Counted from the stretch's first letter, positions 7,681 through 13,620 are shown. The stretch: DNA of 14,597 nt from Hyphomonadaceae bacterium (GCA_016791325.1 JAEUMU010000029.1:1-14597), one strand, 5' to 3'. The notes: generated by a model not told the origin, from the letters alone. Numbers and translations are program-made.

Positions 7681-8786
7681 TGGCGGAAGGTTACGTCGCG
7701 CCGGGATTTGAACGCGTGCGCGATGCGTTTGAAGCGGGCCTGGAGGAAGAACTCGGCGCTGGGTTCGCGGCGGTGCGCGCCGGCGAAGTGCTCGTCGACA
7801 TCTGGGGCGGCTGGGCCGATCGCGAACGCACGCGGCGCTGGGCGCGGGAAACGATCGCGCCGGTTTACTCGACCACCAAGGGCGTAAGCGCCATCGTCAT
7901 GGCGTGGCTCGCCGATAAGGGGATGCTCTCTTACGAGGACGCGGTCGCTTCGCTTTGGCCGGCGTTCGGAGCGCACGGCAAGGATAAGCTCACCATTGCG
8001 CAGGCGCTGGCGCATCAGGCGGGCGTCCCAGGCTTCATCAATCCGATCGATCCGGACTTGTGGCTTGATCCGCCCGCGTGCGCGGCGGCGATTGCGGCGC
8101 TGGAGCCGATGTGGCCGCCAGGAACCGCGAGCGGCTATCACCCGCTGACTTGGGGCTACATTGTAGGCGAGATCGCGATGCGGGCCGCCGATCGCTCGCT
8201 GGGCGCCATTCTGCGCGAGGAAATTTGCGCGCCGCACGGCATTGATTTTCAGATCGGGACGCCGGAAAGCGAGCACGCACGCGCAGCGGAGGTAAAAAAG
8301 CCTTCGCGCGTGGCGGACTTCGGCGAAATCACCCCGCCGCGGCGCGCGGCGTTCTTCACGCCCTGGGCGGCGGCGAAGCGCGGCTCAAGCCAGTGGCGCC
8401 AGATCGAAATTCCATCGGCCAACGGGCACGCGACAGCGCTGGGCGTGGCGCGGCTGTATGAGGTGTACGCCACCGGCGGCGAGATCAGCGGGGAGCGGCT
8501 GCTCTCGCCCGGGGCGTTCGCCCAACTGGTCGCGCCGCGTTTTCGCGGCGACGACTTGGTGTTGCCGTTCAACATTGACTGGCGCAGCGGCGTTATCGGC
8601 AACAGCAACGGCTTCTACGGCCCCAACGCCGAGGCCATCGGCCATTCGGGCGCGGGCGGCTCATGTGGCTTCGGCGACCCGAAGGCAGGCGTGGCTGCCG
8701 GCTATGTCATGAACAAGCATTCGCACCATCTGATGGGCGATCCGCGTTCGTTGCGCCTGATCGAAGCGCTCTACGCCTGCCTTTGA
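7680..8786 (+). CDS. Serine hydrolase of the beta-lactamase class C/EstB-like family
   Basis: 368 residues, no signal peptide, so probably a cytoplasmic esterase or amidase rather than a secreted beta-lactamase. The SxxK motif is STTK at 64-67 in the typical VYSTTKGVSA context; the second motif is YHP at 153-155 in GYHPLTWG, as in EstB-type esterases, in place of the YxN of true class C enzymes; the third box is HSG at 322-324. LTIAQALAHQAGVPG (104-118) is another family hallmark. GGAG sits eight bases before an ATG that overlaps the pdxY stop (TGATG), so the gene is translated with pdxY. An in-frame upstream ATG at 7647 lies inside pdxY and is not favoured. Substrate unknown. The 3' end overlaps the convergent rarD gene by 16 bases. 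Confidence 0.9.
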   Translation: MAEGYVAPGFERVRDAFEAGLEEELGAGFAAVRAGEVLVDIWGGWADRERTRRWARETIAPVYSTTKGVSAIVMAWLADKGMLSYEDAVASLWPAFGAHGKDKLTIAQALAHQAGVPGFINPIDPDLWLDPPACAAAIAALEPMWPPGTASGYHPLTWGYIVGEIAMRAADRSLGAILREEICAPHGIDFQIGTPESEHARAAEVKKPSRVADFGEITPPRRAAFFTPWAAAKRGSSQWRQIEIPSANGHATALGVARLYEVYATGGEISGERLLSPGAFAQLVAPRFRGDDLVLPFNIDWRSGVIGNSNGFYGPNAEAIGHSGAGGSCGFGDPKAGVAAGYVMNKHSHHLMGDPRSLRLIEALYACL

Positions 8787-9682
8787 GCGCGACGTAGAAC
8801 ATCCCACGCGAAAAACACGAGCCCTACCCAGATCAGCGCGAAGCTAGCCGCGCGCAGCGGCGTGAACGGCTCGCCATAGGCCAAGCCGGTGGCGAATTGC
8901 AGGCTGGGCGCGAGAAACTGCAGCAGACCGAGAGTCGTGAAGCTGACCCTGCGCGCGCCGAAGGCAAACGCCATAAGCGGCACCGCCGTCACCACGCCGG
9001 AAAGCGCAAGCAAGATGGCGTGGCGCCAATCGAGGCCAAAAGAGAGCGGCGCGCTTTGGGCGGTCCAATAAAGCAAGCCAAGCGCCAACGGCGCGAGTGC
9101 GACGGTCTCCACAATCAAGCCGGTGGCGGCCGGCACAGGCGCACGCTTACGGATAACGGCGTAGGCAGACCACGTACCGCACAAGGCCAAGGCCATCCAA
9201 GGCGGGGCGCCCAGCGCAAAGCCTTGCACAACCACGCCCACAAAGGCGAGCGCGAGCGCAATCAGCTGCGGCATGTTGATGCGTTCGTTATAGAACACAA
9301 CGCCGACCGCGACTGCGACAAGCGGCGCGAGGAAATACGCCAGCGACGATTCAATAACGCGCGCCTGCAAAACCAGCCAAACGTAGAGGCCCCAGTTCAC
9401 GAAGATGAAACAGGCCGACACGAGCAAGGTGAGAAACATGCGCGGGCGCAGCGCTTCGCCGATCTCGCGCAAGCCGCGCCGCCACCCGCTCATGAAGAAA
9501 ACCGCCAGGAGCGCGGCCGGAACGCACCACACGATGCGCTGGGCCAGCACCTCGCGCACGTCCACATCCTGGAGGAGCTTCAGATAGAGCGGCAGAAACC
9601 CCCAGATGACATAGGCGCACGCCGCAGCCAGGAAGCCCGTGCGCTGTTCGGCGGCGGTGGGCGTGAGCTGTGTGGGCGTCAT
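8771..9682 (-). CDS. rarD: RarD-type EamA family transporter
   Basis: 303-residue integral membrane protein with about ten hydrophobic segments in two EamA repeats. It resembles E. coli RarD (296 residues) along its whole length: AAACAYVIWGFLPLYLKLL (19-37), AQRIVWCVP (47-55), SACFIFVNWGLYVW (89-102), ESSLAYFLAPLV (111-122), FYNERI (130-135), TGLIVETVAL (187-196), TAVPLMAFAFGARR (232-245) and LGLLQFLAPSLQF (251-263). RarD is a drug/metabolite-superfamily permease of uncertain substrate; the name comes from a chloramphenicol phenotype. The ATG is shared with the TGA of the upstream acetyltransferase (ATGA). The bases before it read CCTCCTC, which is not a ribosome site, so translation probably depends on coupling. 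Confidence 0.92.
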   Translation of the reverse strand: MTPTQLTPTAAEQRTGFLAAACAYVIWGFLPLYLKLLQDVDVREVLAQRIVWCVPAALLAVFFMSGWRRGLREIGEALRPRMFLTLLVSACFIFVNWGLYVWLVLQARVIESSLAYFLAPLVAVAVGVVFYNERINMPQLIALALAFVGVVVQGFALGAPPWMALALCGTWSAYAVIRKRAPVPAATGLIVETVALAPLALGLLYWTAQSAPLSFGLDWRHAILLALSGVVTAVPLMAFAFGARRVSFTTLGLLQFLAPSLQFATGLAYGEPFTPLRAASFALIWVGLVFFAWDVLRRAQRQA

Positions 9683-10110
9683 GAGGAGGCGCGCCCGTAA
9701 GGTGCGGCCAGCTTTATTTCCATGTAACGCTCTGGCGCGGCGATCGGGGCGAAGCCTAGCGGCGCATAGACGCCGTGCGCATCCTTGGTGGCGAGCAGCC
9801 AACGCCGCAAACCTTGCAATTCCGGATGCGAACGCAAGGCGCGCACCATGGCGCGCGCCAGCCCCTGCCCTTCATGACCTGGCAGCACGATCACATCGGC
9901 GAGCCAAGCAAAGGTGGATTTATCGGTGACAAGGCGGGCGAAACCGATGAGTGCGCCCACATCATCGCGGGCGAGGGCGCAAGTGGAGTTGGCGAATGCG
10001 CGCGCCACGATTTCGCGCGGGATGCCGGGAGACCAATAGGTTTGCGACAGCACGGCGTGAATGGCGCCGATATCTGTTTGCGACGGTTGTTCGATAGCGA
10101 TGCGCGGCAC
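9679..10110 (-). CDS. GNAT family N-acetyltransferase
   Basis: 143-residue single-domain acetyltransferase, presumed to move an acetyl group from acetyl-CoA to an unknown amine. The core motif is ADVIVLPGHEGQGLARAMV at 71-89, whose HEGQGLA (79-85) is the pyrophosphate-binding Q/R-x-x-G-x-G/A loop. VYAPLGF at 114-120 is the usual late GNAT motif. The start is GTG: AAGGGGG lies six bases upstream, and the ATG three bases further upstream is out of frame. It is the first gene of a pair with rarD (ATGA overlap). The two may form an export-plus-modification unit, but this is only inferred from adjacency. Confidence 0.87.
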   Translation of the reverse strand: MPRIAIEQPSQTDIGAIHAVLSQTYWSPGIPREIVARAFANSTCALARDDVGALIGFARLVTDKSTFAWLADVIVLPGHEGQGLARAMVRALRSHPELQGLRRWLLATKDAHGVYAPLGFAPIAAPERYMEIKLAAPYGRASS

Positions 10111-10231
10111 GACATGCCCCCTTGCGCGCTAGATAGGAAGGCGTACGCCGCAGCACATTGGCTAAACGACGAACACGCGAACACATTTTGTAACAACGGA
10201 TGTCAGTTCGCCCGACAGCCAAGCCGGCGAA

Positions 10232-11263
10232 TCACGCCGCCGCCAGGCGCTTGAACAGGCCGCGGTTCAGCATCAACTCCGCGATCTGCACGGCGTTGAG
10301 CGCCGCGCCTTTGCGCAGATTGTCGCTGACGCACCAGAACGCCAAGCCGTTCTCGACCGTGGGATCGACGCGCACGCGCGAGATAAACGTGGCGAACTCG
10401 CCCACGCACTCCACCGGCGTGATGTAGCCTTCATCCTCGCGCCGATCCACCAGCATAACCCCCGGCGCCTCACGCAGAATCTCCTGCGCCTCCTCATCGC
10501 TGATCGGCTCTTCAAACTCGACATTCACCGCTTCGGAGTGGCCCACAAAAACCGGCACGCGCACGCAAGTGGCGGTGAGCTTGATGGCGGGATCGAGGAT
10601 CTTCTTGGTCTCGACCGTCATCTTCCACTCTTCCTTGGTGAAGCCATCCTCCATGAACACGTCGATATGCGGGATGACGTTGAAAGCGATTTGCTTGGTG
10701 AAGCTTTCCTTCACCAGCTCGTCATTGACGAACAGCGCGCGCGTTTGCGTCCACAGCTCATCCATCGCGTCCTTGCCCTTGCCAGACACGGATTGATACG
10801 TGCTGACGACGACGCGCTTGATCTTGGCGCGATCATGCAGCGGCTTCAGCGCGACCACGAGCTGAGCGGTGCTGCAATTGGGATTGGCGATAATGTTGAG
10901 CTTATCATAGCCAAGCACGGCGTCGGGGTTCACTTCCGGCACGATCAGCGGCACGCGCGGATCCATGCGCCAGGCGCTGGAATTATCAATCACCACTGCG
11001 CCGGCGGCGCCGATCTTGGGCGACCATTCCTTCGACACCGCCCCGCCCGCGCTCATCAGCACGAGATCGACCTGCGAGAAATCAAACGTCTCCAGATCTT
11101 TGCACTTCAGCGTCTTTTCGCCGTAACTGACCTCAACGCCGACTGAGCGGCGCGATGCAATGGCGAACACCTCATCGGCCGGAAACAGGCGCTCTTCCAG
11201 GATGGTCAGGATTTCCCGGCCGACATTTCCCGTGGCGCCGACGACGGCTACGCGCAAACCCAT
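10232..11263 (-). CDS. asd: Aspartate-semialdehyde dehydrogenase
   Basis: Reduces aspartyl-4-phosphate to aspartate-4-semialdehyde with NADPH, the branch point to lysine/diaminopimelate, threonine and methionine; cytoplasmic and normally essential. 343 residues. GATGNVGREIL at 9-19 binds NADP; SAGGAVSKEW (71-80) and VIDNSSAWRMD (91-101) are family motifs; Cys130 in NPNCSTAQ is the catalytic nucleophile; His242 in VGHSEAVNVEFE is the expected acid/base residue; the C-terminus has the conserved DNLRKGAALNAVQIAE region (311-326). The ATG is preceded by GGGAG with about ten bases between. The gene stands alone, with a 121-base gap to the downstream acetyltransferase and no clear terminator. Confidence 0.96.
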   Translation of the reverse strand: MGLRVAVVGATGNVGREILTILEERLFPADEVFAIASRRSVGVEVSYGEKTLKCKDLETFDFSQVDLVLMSAGGAVSKEWSPKIGAAGAVVIDNSSAWRMDPRVPLIVPEVNPDAVLGYDKLNIIANPNCSTAQLVVALKPLHDRAKIKRVVVSTYQSVSGKGKDAMDELWTQTRALFVNDELVKESFTKQIAFNVIPHIDVFMEDGFTKEEWKMTVETKKILDPAIKLTATCVRVPVFVGHSEAVNVEFEEPISDEEAQEILREAPGVMLVDRREDEGYITPVECVGEFATFISRVRVDPTVENGLAFWCVSDNLRKGAALNAVQIAELMLNRGLFKRLAAA

Positions 11264-11278
11264 TTTTCAGAAACTCCC

Positions 11279-11294
11279 GGCGGCCCGGGCCGCC
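11279..11294. repeat. 16-bp perfect GC palindrome in the asd leader
   Basis: GGCGGCCCGGGCCGCC is identical to its reverse complement. On the minus strand it ends directly against the GGGAG ribosome site of asd, 15 bases from the ATG. In RNA it can fold as a six-pair stem with a CCGG loop (more pairs if the DNA is read as a protein-binding dyad). It begins about three bases after the predicted transcription start. Confidence 0.7.
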
Positions 11295-11303
11295 AATCTG
11301 TGC

Positions 11304-11332
11304 GAGATACGATTATTTACGGACTTTTCCAA
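11304..11332 (-). promoter_or_regulatory. Candidate asd promoter
   Basis: Minus-strand TTGGAA (11332-11327), 17-base spacer, TATCTC (11309-11304). The match is moderate: four of six at -35, three of six at -10, with good spacing. The predicted start near 11297 would give a leader of about 34 bases. Low confidence because the A+T-rich stretch in this gap also serves the divergent gene. Confidence 0.35.
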
Positions 11333-11355
11333 GGCTCGGCCCCGGCTTAGCATCG

Positions 11356-11368
11356 CTCCCTAGGGGAG
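11356..11368 (+). promoter_or_regulatory. Ribosome site inside a small dyad, membrane-protein gene
   Basis: CTCCC (11356-11360), TAG, GGGAG (11364-11368): the Shine-Dalgarno of the 11378 gene is the 3' arm of a five-pair, three-base-loop dyad. If formed in RNA it would hide the ribosome site. The stem is short, so the effect is uncertain. Confidence 0.4.
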
Positions 11369-11377
11369 ATGCACGCC

Positions 11378-11875
11378 ATGGCCGAGCCATCGTTTGAGCT
11401 GTACCGCCTGCTGGTGGAGGAGGTGCGCGAAAGCAAGCGTGCGCGGCGCGAACTCTCCAACGTGTTCATGACCCTGAATCTGGCTGGCGTCGGGGCATTG
11501 GGTTTCCTGGCGCGCGGCGCAGAAGGGCTCGATCCCACGCTGTTCGCCTGGTGCGCATTCGCGCTGGCGCTGGTGTGCGTGATCTGGCGCACTTCCAACT
11601 CGTACTACACGGTGCTGCTGGCGGCGAAGTACCGCATTCTCTACGATATCGAAGCAAAGCTCGGCCTTACCGCGCTGAAAGCCGAATACGACGCAATCCA
11701 GACCAAGCGGTCGGCGATGAAATGGTTCACGCTGGAGCGCGCGATGCCGCTGCTCTTCATTGTCGGCTACGCAGTGTTCTTCGCGGTCGAGGCTGGCGGC
11801 GATCATATCGATTTCTTTTGGACGAACGTGCAGGCGTTCTTCGGCGGCCTGCTGGAGCGCGTGGGCGCGCGCTGA
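11378..11875 (+). CDS. Three-helix inner-membrane protein, RipA-family-like
   Basis: 165 residues. Membrane segments at about 29-47, 55-71 and 120-137; the stretch between helices 2 and 3 is charged and probably cytoplasmic (CVIWRTSNSYYTVLLAAKY at 67-85, then an amphipathic region to 115). The N-terminus EEVRESKRARRELSN (14-28) looks helical. This layout resembles what I remember of RipA family octameric membrane proteins, first studied in Francisella, but I cannot confirm homology without a search. I chose the ATG at 11378 because GGGGAG (11363-11368) is then nine bases away; the ATG at 11369 touches it directly. The last codons form one arm of a strong hairpin. Confidence 0.8.
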   Translation: MAEPSFELYRLLVEEVRESKRARRELSNVFMTLNLAGVGALGFLARGAEGLDPTLFAWCAFALALVCVIWRTSNSYYTVLLAAKYRILYDIEAKLGLTALKAEYDAIQTKRSAMKWFTLERAMPLLFIVGYAVFFAVEAGGDHIDFFWTNVQAFFGGLLERVGAR

Positions 11876-11890
11876 ACGCGCCCACGCGCT
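11856..11890. terminator. Strong bidirectional stem-loop between convergent genes
   Basis: Perfect 14-bp inverted repeat: AGCGCGTGGGCGCG at 11856-11869 and CGCGCCCACGCGCT at 11877-11890, with a seven-base loop holding the TGA stop of the plus-strand membrane-protein gene. The right arm ends six bases before the stop of the minus-strand acetyltransferase. No T-tract follows on either strand, so it is not a textbook intrinsic terminator; it may block RNA polymerase or 3' exonucleases for both transcripts. Confidence 0.7.
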
Positions 11891-11896
11891 TGTATG

Positions 11897-12457
11897 TCAA
11901 TGCAAGGCCATCGCGTGGTCGTGCGCTGGCGCAGCAATAGCCGGCGCGTAACGCATGCGTTTCACTGGCGCGCGCGCCATGCGCCCGAGCGAATACGCTT
12001 CATCGGTTTCGCCGGTATAGACAAAGCCCGCCTTCTGCAGCACGCGGCCAGATGCCGGATTGTCGACGAAATGGCCCGCGATCAGCTGGCCAAGGCCACG
12101 GGCTTCGCTGACGAAGCCGTTCAGCGTTTCGCTGGCGAAGCCCCGCCCCCAATACGGACGGCCCACCCAATAGCCGACATCGAAGGCGCCACCGCGCTTC
12201 TTATGCGCGCCGATCACGCCGACCAGCCCCTCGCCCGCCACATGCACGCCGAACACGAAGTCCTCGCCAAGCGGGGCGCGCGCGTTCAGCGTCATGATCC
12301 AGCCCTCGGCCGCACACTGCAGATAAGGAAGCGGGGCGCTGGTAATCATGCGGGCGACGGCCGGATCGTTGGCGAAGCGCGCAATACGCGGGGCATCGCC
12401 CATGGATATGGGCTTTAACGTCAGGCGTTGGGTTTGGATCTCGATCACGTCGCGCAT
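11897..12457 (-). CDS. RimJ/RimL-type GNAT acetyltransferase
   Basis: 186 residues, the usual size for acetyltransferases related to the ribosomal-protein N-acetyltransferases. The N-terminal TQRLTLKPISMGDAPRIARF (9-28) is the typical opening; DVGYWVGRPYWGRGFASE (93-110) contains the acetyl-CoA loop; NPASGRVLQKAGFVYTGE (133-150) is the usual C-terminal motif. The substrate could be a protein N-terminus or a small amine and cannot be told. The start at 12457 has an excellent GGAGG six bases upstream; the open frame continues far upstream but that part spans the rpmA terminator and lacks coding character. It is a single gene, insulated from rpmA by the terminator. Confidence 0.9.
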   Translation of the reverse strand: MRDVIEIQTQRLTLKPISMGDAPRIARFANDPAVARMITSAPLPYLQCAAEGWIMTLNARAPLGEDFVFGVHVAGEGLVGVIGAHKKRGGAFDVGYWVGRPYWGRGFASETLNGFVSEARGLGQLIAGHFVDNPASGRVLQKAGFVYTGETDEAYSLGRMARAPVKRMRYAPAIAAPAHDHAMALH

Positions 12458-12490
12458 AACGAGCCTCCATGGCTCTGGTTCGCGCGGGGC

Positions 12491-12525
12491 AAAAAAATTG
12501 GGGCGCCTGTGATCCGGGCGCCCCA
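12491..12525 (-). terminator. Intrinsic terminator of rplU-rpmA
   Basis: On the minus strand: a nine-pair stem (GGGGCGCC with GGCGCCCC plus a closing A-T pair, 12525-12517 and 12507-12499), nine-base loop, then AA and seven T (12497-12491). A classical rho-independent terminator, 64 bases after the rpmA stop, placed just upstream of the acetyltransferase start. Confidence 0.92.
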
Positions 12526-12538
12526 CGCATTTTGGGAA

Positions 12539-12568
12539 CCGGATCGCCCTGCTCTCGAGGCGATCCGG
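12539..12568. repeat. Second stem-loop in the rpmA 3' region
   Basis: Perfect ten-pair inverted repeat, CCGGATCGCC (12539-12548) and GGCGATCCGG (12559-12568), with a ten-base loop. It lies between the rpmA stop and the intrinsic terminator, in tandem with it. No T-tract follows. It could stabilise the 3' end or support termination. Confidence 0.7.
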
Positions 12569-12588
12569 GAAGTTGCTTCCGTTCTCGC

Positions 12589-12858
12589 CTATTCCGCGGC
12601 CACCGCGAGCGGTGCAATGGACACGTACGTGCGGCCGTCTCGTTTGGTCGCGAACTGTACCTGGCCCTGACAAAGGGCGAACAGGGTGTGATCGCGGCCA
12701 AGGCCGACGTTGGTTCCCGGATGGAATTTGGTGCCGCGTTGGCGCACAAGGATTTCGCCACCATTGACGGCTTGGCCGCCAAAGCGCTTCACGCCGAGGC
12801 GCTGACCCGGCGAGTCACGCCCGTTACGGGAGCTGCCGCCTGCTTTTTTGTGAGCCAT
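12589..12858 (-). CDS. rpmA: 50S ribosomal protein L27
   Basis: 89-residue ribosomal protein of the large subunit, whose N-terminus reaches toward the peptidyl-transferase centre. The start [16 protein letters not shown], then [12 protein letters not shown] (18-29) and [13 protein letters not shown] (36-48), are diagnostic. There is no cleavable N-terminal extension of the Firmicutes type. GAGGG lies close before the ATG. It follows rplU after 30 bases, the standard rplU-rpmA order; in many genomes obgE follows, but here a terminator comes directly after. Confidence 0.98.
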   Translation of the reverse strand: MAHKKAGGSSRNGRDSPGQRLGVKRFGGQAVNGGEILVRQRGTKFHPGTNVGLGRDHTLFALCQGQVQFATKRDGRTYVSIAPLAVAAE

Positions 12859-12888
12859 GACGCCCTCTTAAATCCGAATGCTGTTCTG

Positions 12889-13185
12889 TTAGCCGATGGC
12901 GGTGATTTTGACGTGGCTTTCGGCCTGACGATGACCGGCCTTGCGGCGGTAGGTGTTGCGGCGGCGCTTTTTGAACACCGTCACCTTCTCGCCCTTCTTG
13001 GTCTCGACCAGTTCGCCCGTCACTTTGACCGCGCCGGCGCCAATCTTCAGGGCCTGGCCGTCGCTGGAGATGAGGGAGTCGAACGTGATCTTGTCGCCCG
13101 CCTTGCCGGCCAGCTTTTCCACCACGATCACATCGTCTTTGGCGACCCGGTATTGCTTGCCGCCCGTCTTGATTACCGCGAACAT
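12889..13185 (-). CDS. rplU: 50S ribosomal protein L21
   Basis: 98-residue 23S rRNA-binding protein of the large subunit. MFAVIKTGGKQYRV (1-14) is the universal L21 start and KRRRNTYRRKAGHRQ (73-87) the family signature. The ATG at 13185 is chosen for that N-terminus and has GGAAG eight bases upstream; the open frame upstream is the leader and promoter. First gene of the rplU-rpmA operon. Confidence 0.98.
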   Translation of the reverse strand: MFAVIKTGGKQYRVAKDDVIVVEKLAGKAGDKITFDSLISSDGQALKIGAGAVKVTGELVETKKGEKVTVFKKRRRNTYRRKAGHRQAESHVKITAIG

Positions 13186-13211
13186 GACCGATCTTCCGAA
13201 TAAAATACGCA

Positions 13212-13236
13212 CGCCCGGGCGCAGCTCGCCCGGGCG
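13212..13236 (-). promoter_or_regulatory. Stem-loop at the 5' end of the predicted rplU mRNA
   Basis: CGCCCGGGCG occurs twice (13212-13221 and 13227-13236) around a five-base spacer. Each copy is itself a palindrome, so the pair forms a perfect ten-pair stem. On the minus strand it starts about three bases after the predicted transcript start and ends 26 bases before the ATG, followed by a T-rich stretch. Possible roles: 5'-end protection of the mRNA, a regulatory protein site, or attenuation. Confidence 0.6.
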
Positions 13237-13245
13237 GGGAGCGGC

Positions 13246-13275
13246 GATATAGAGGCGCCGGCCGGGCGCCGTCAA
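13246..13275 (-). promoter_or_regulatory. Predicted rplU-rpmA promoter
   Basis: Minus-strand TTGACG (13275-13270), 18-base spacer, TATATC (13251-13246): five of six and four of six matches to the sigma-70 consensus. The start would fall near 13239, giving a leader of about 54 bases. The spacer holds two copies of the palindrome GGCGCC (13254-13259, 13265-13270). Confidence 0.6.
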
Positions 13276-13518
13276 CCGCGCACAGACCGTCCCGGCGCCA
13301 AATTCGCGTGTCTAGGGCGCGCCACGGCGGCGCCATGACATGCGACGCCCCGGCCCCACAGCCAGCGCCACCGGCATTACGATAGGGCCCGCTTCACGAC
13401 CGCCTGTTACCAGTTCGCCACAGGGGGCGAATGCGCGGCGCTTTACGCCAAATGCGTGTGGACACCCTTAAGTTTTTTATCGACGTTAACCTCAACCGTG
13501 GGGGGGATGCCCGCAACT

Positions 13519-13533
13519 TTGCGTGTCACGCAA
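13519..13533. promoter_or_regulatory. Candidate operator dyad upstream of the autotransporter-like gene
   Basis: TTGCGTG, one base, CACGCAA: a seven-base inverted repeat with a single central base, the shape of a dimeric regulator site. It overlaps a second dyad, CGCAAGC/GCTTGCG (13529-13549), so the two structures are mutually exclusive as RNA. A TGCGTGT half-site recurs at 13453-13459. The cognate regulator is unknown. Confidence 0.4.
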
Positions 13534-13580
13534 GCTCAAGAGGCTTGCGGACTTCGGTGCGCGCCCAACCACAACAACAA

Positions 13581-13603
13581 ATAGCGGTCGATCCGGCCGC
13601 TAT
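13581..13603 (+). promoter_or_regulatory. Leader stem-loop before the ribosome site of the 13621 gene
   Basis: ATAGCGG (13581-13587) and CCGCTAT (13597-13603) can form a seven-pair stem with a nine-base loop. It ends four bases before GAGGG (13608-13612), the Shine-Dalgarno, so it could influence translation initiation. Confidence 0.4.
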
Positions 13604-13620
13604 CGCTGAGGGTGTGCTCT

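Larger units (their letters stand above)
13186..13620. other. 435-base gene-free region between rplU and the autotransporter-like gene
   Basis: The left part holds the rplU leader stem-loop and promoter. The right part (about 13400-13620) is the upstream region of the plus-strand gene at 13621. It has a six-pair inverted repeat TTCGCC/GGCGAA (13414-13431), a T-rich stretch near 13471-13479, the dyad at 13519-13533 and stem-loops at 13529-13549 and 13581-13603. Between 13280 and 13400 I see only GC-rich sequence and no credible small gene. Confidence 0.7.

Noticed and set aside
8897..9700. 267-codon plus-strand open frame antisense to rarD
   Set aside because: Highly charged low-complexity translation, a typical shadow of hydrophobic transmembrane codons.
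10140..10149. Ten-base palindrome GGCGTACGCC upstream of the acetyltransferase
   Set aside because: Short GC palindromes are frequent in such DNA and no convincing promoter frames it.
10170..10185. Tandem CGAACACG/CGAACACA, considered as a LexA box upstream of the acetyltransferase
   Set aside because: Alphaproteobacterial LexA sites need GTTC-N7-GTTC (or its complement); the spacing here is four bases.
13468..13489. Two TTAA motifs considered as a CtrA box before the autotransporter-like gene
   Set aside because: The CtrA consensus is TTAA-N7-TTAA; here 14 bases separate them. At most they are isolated half-sites.
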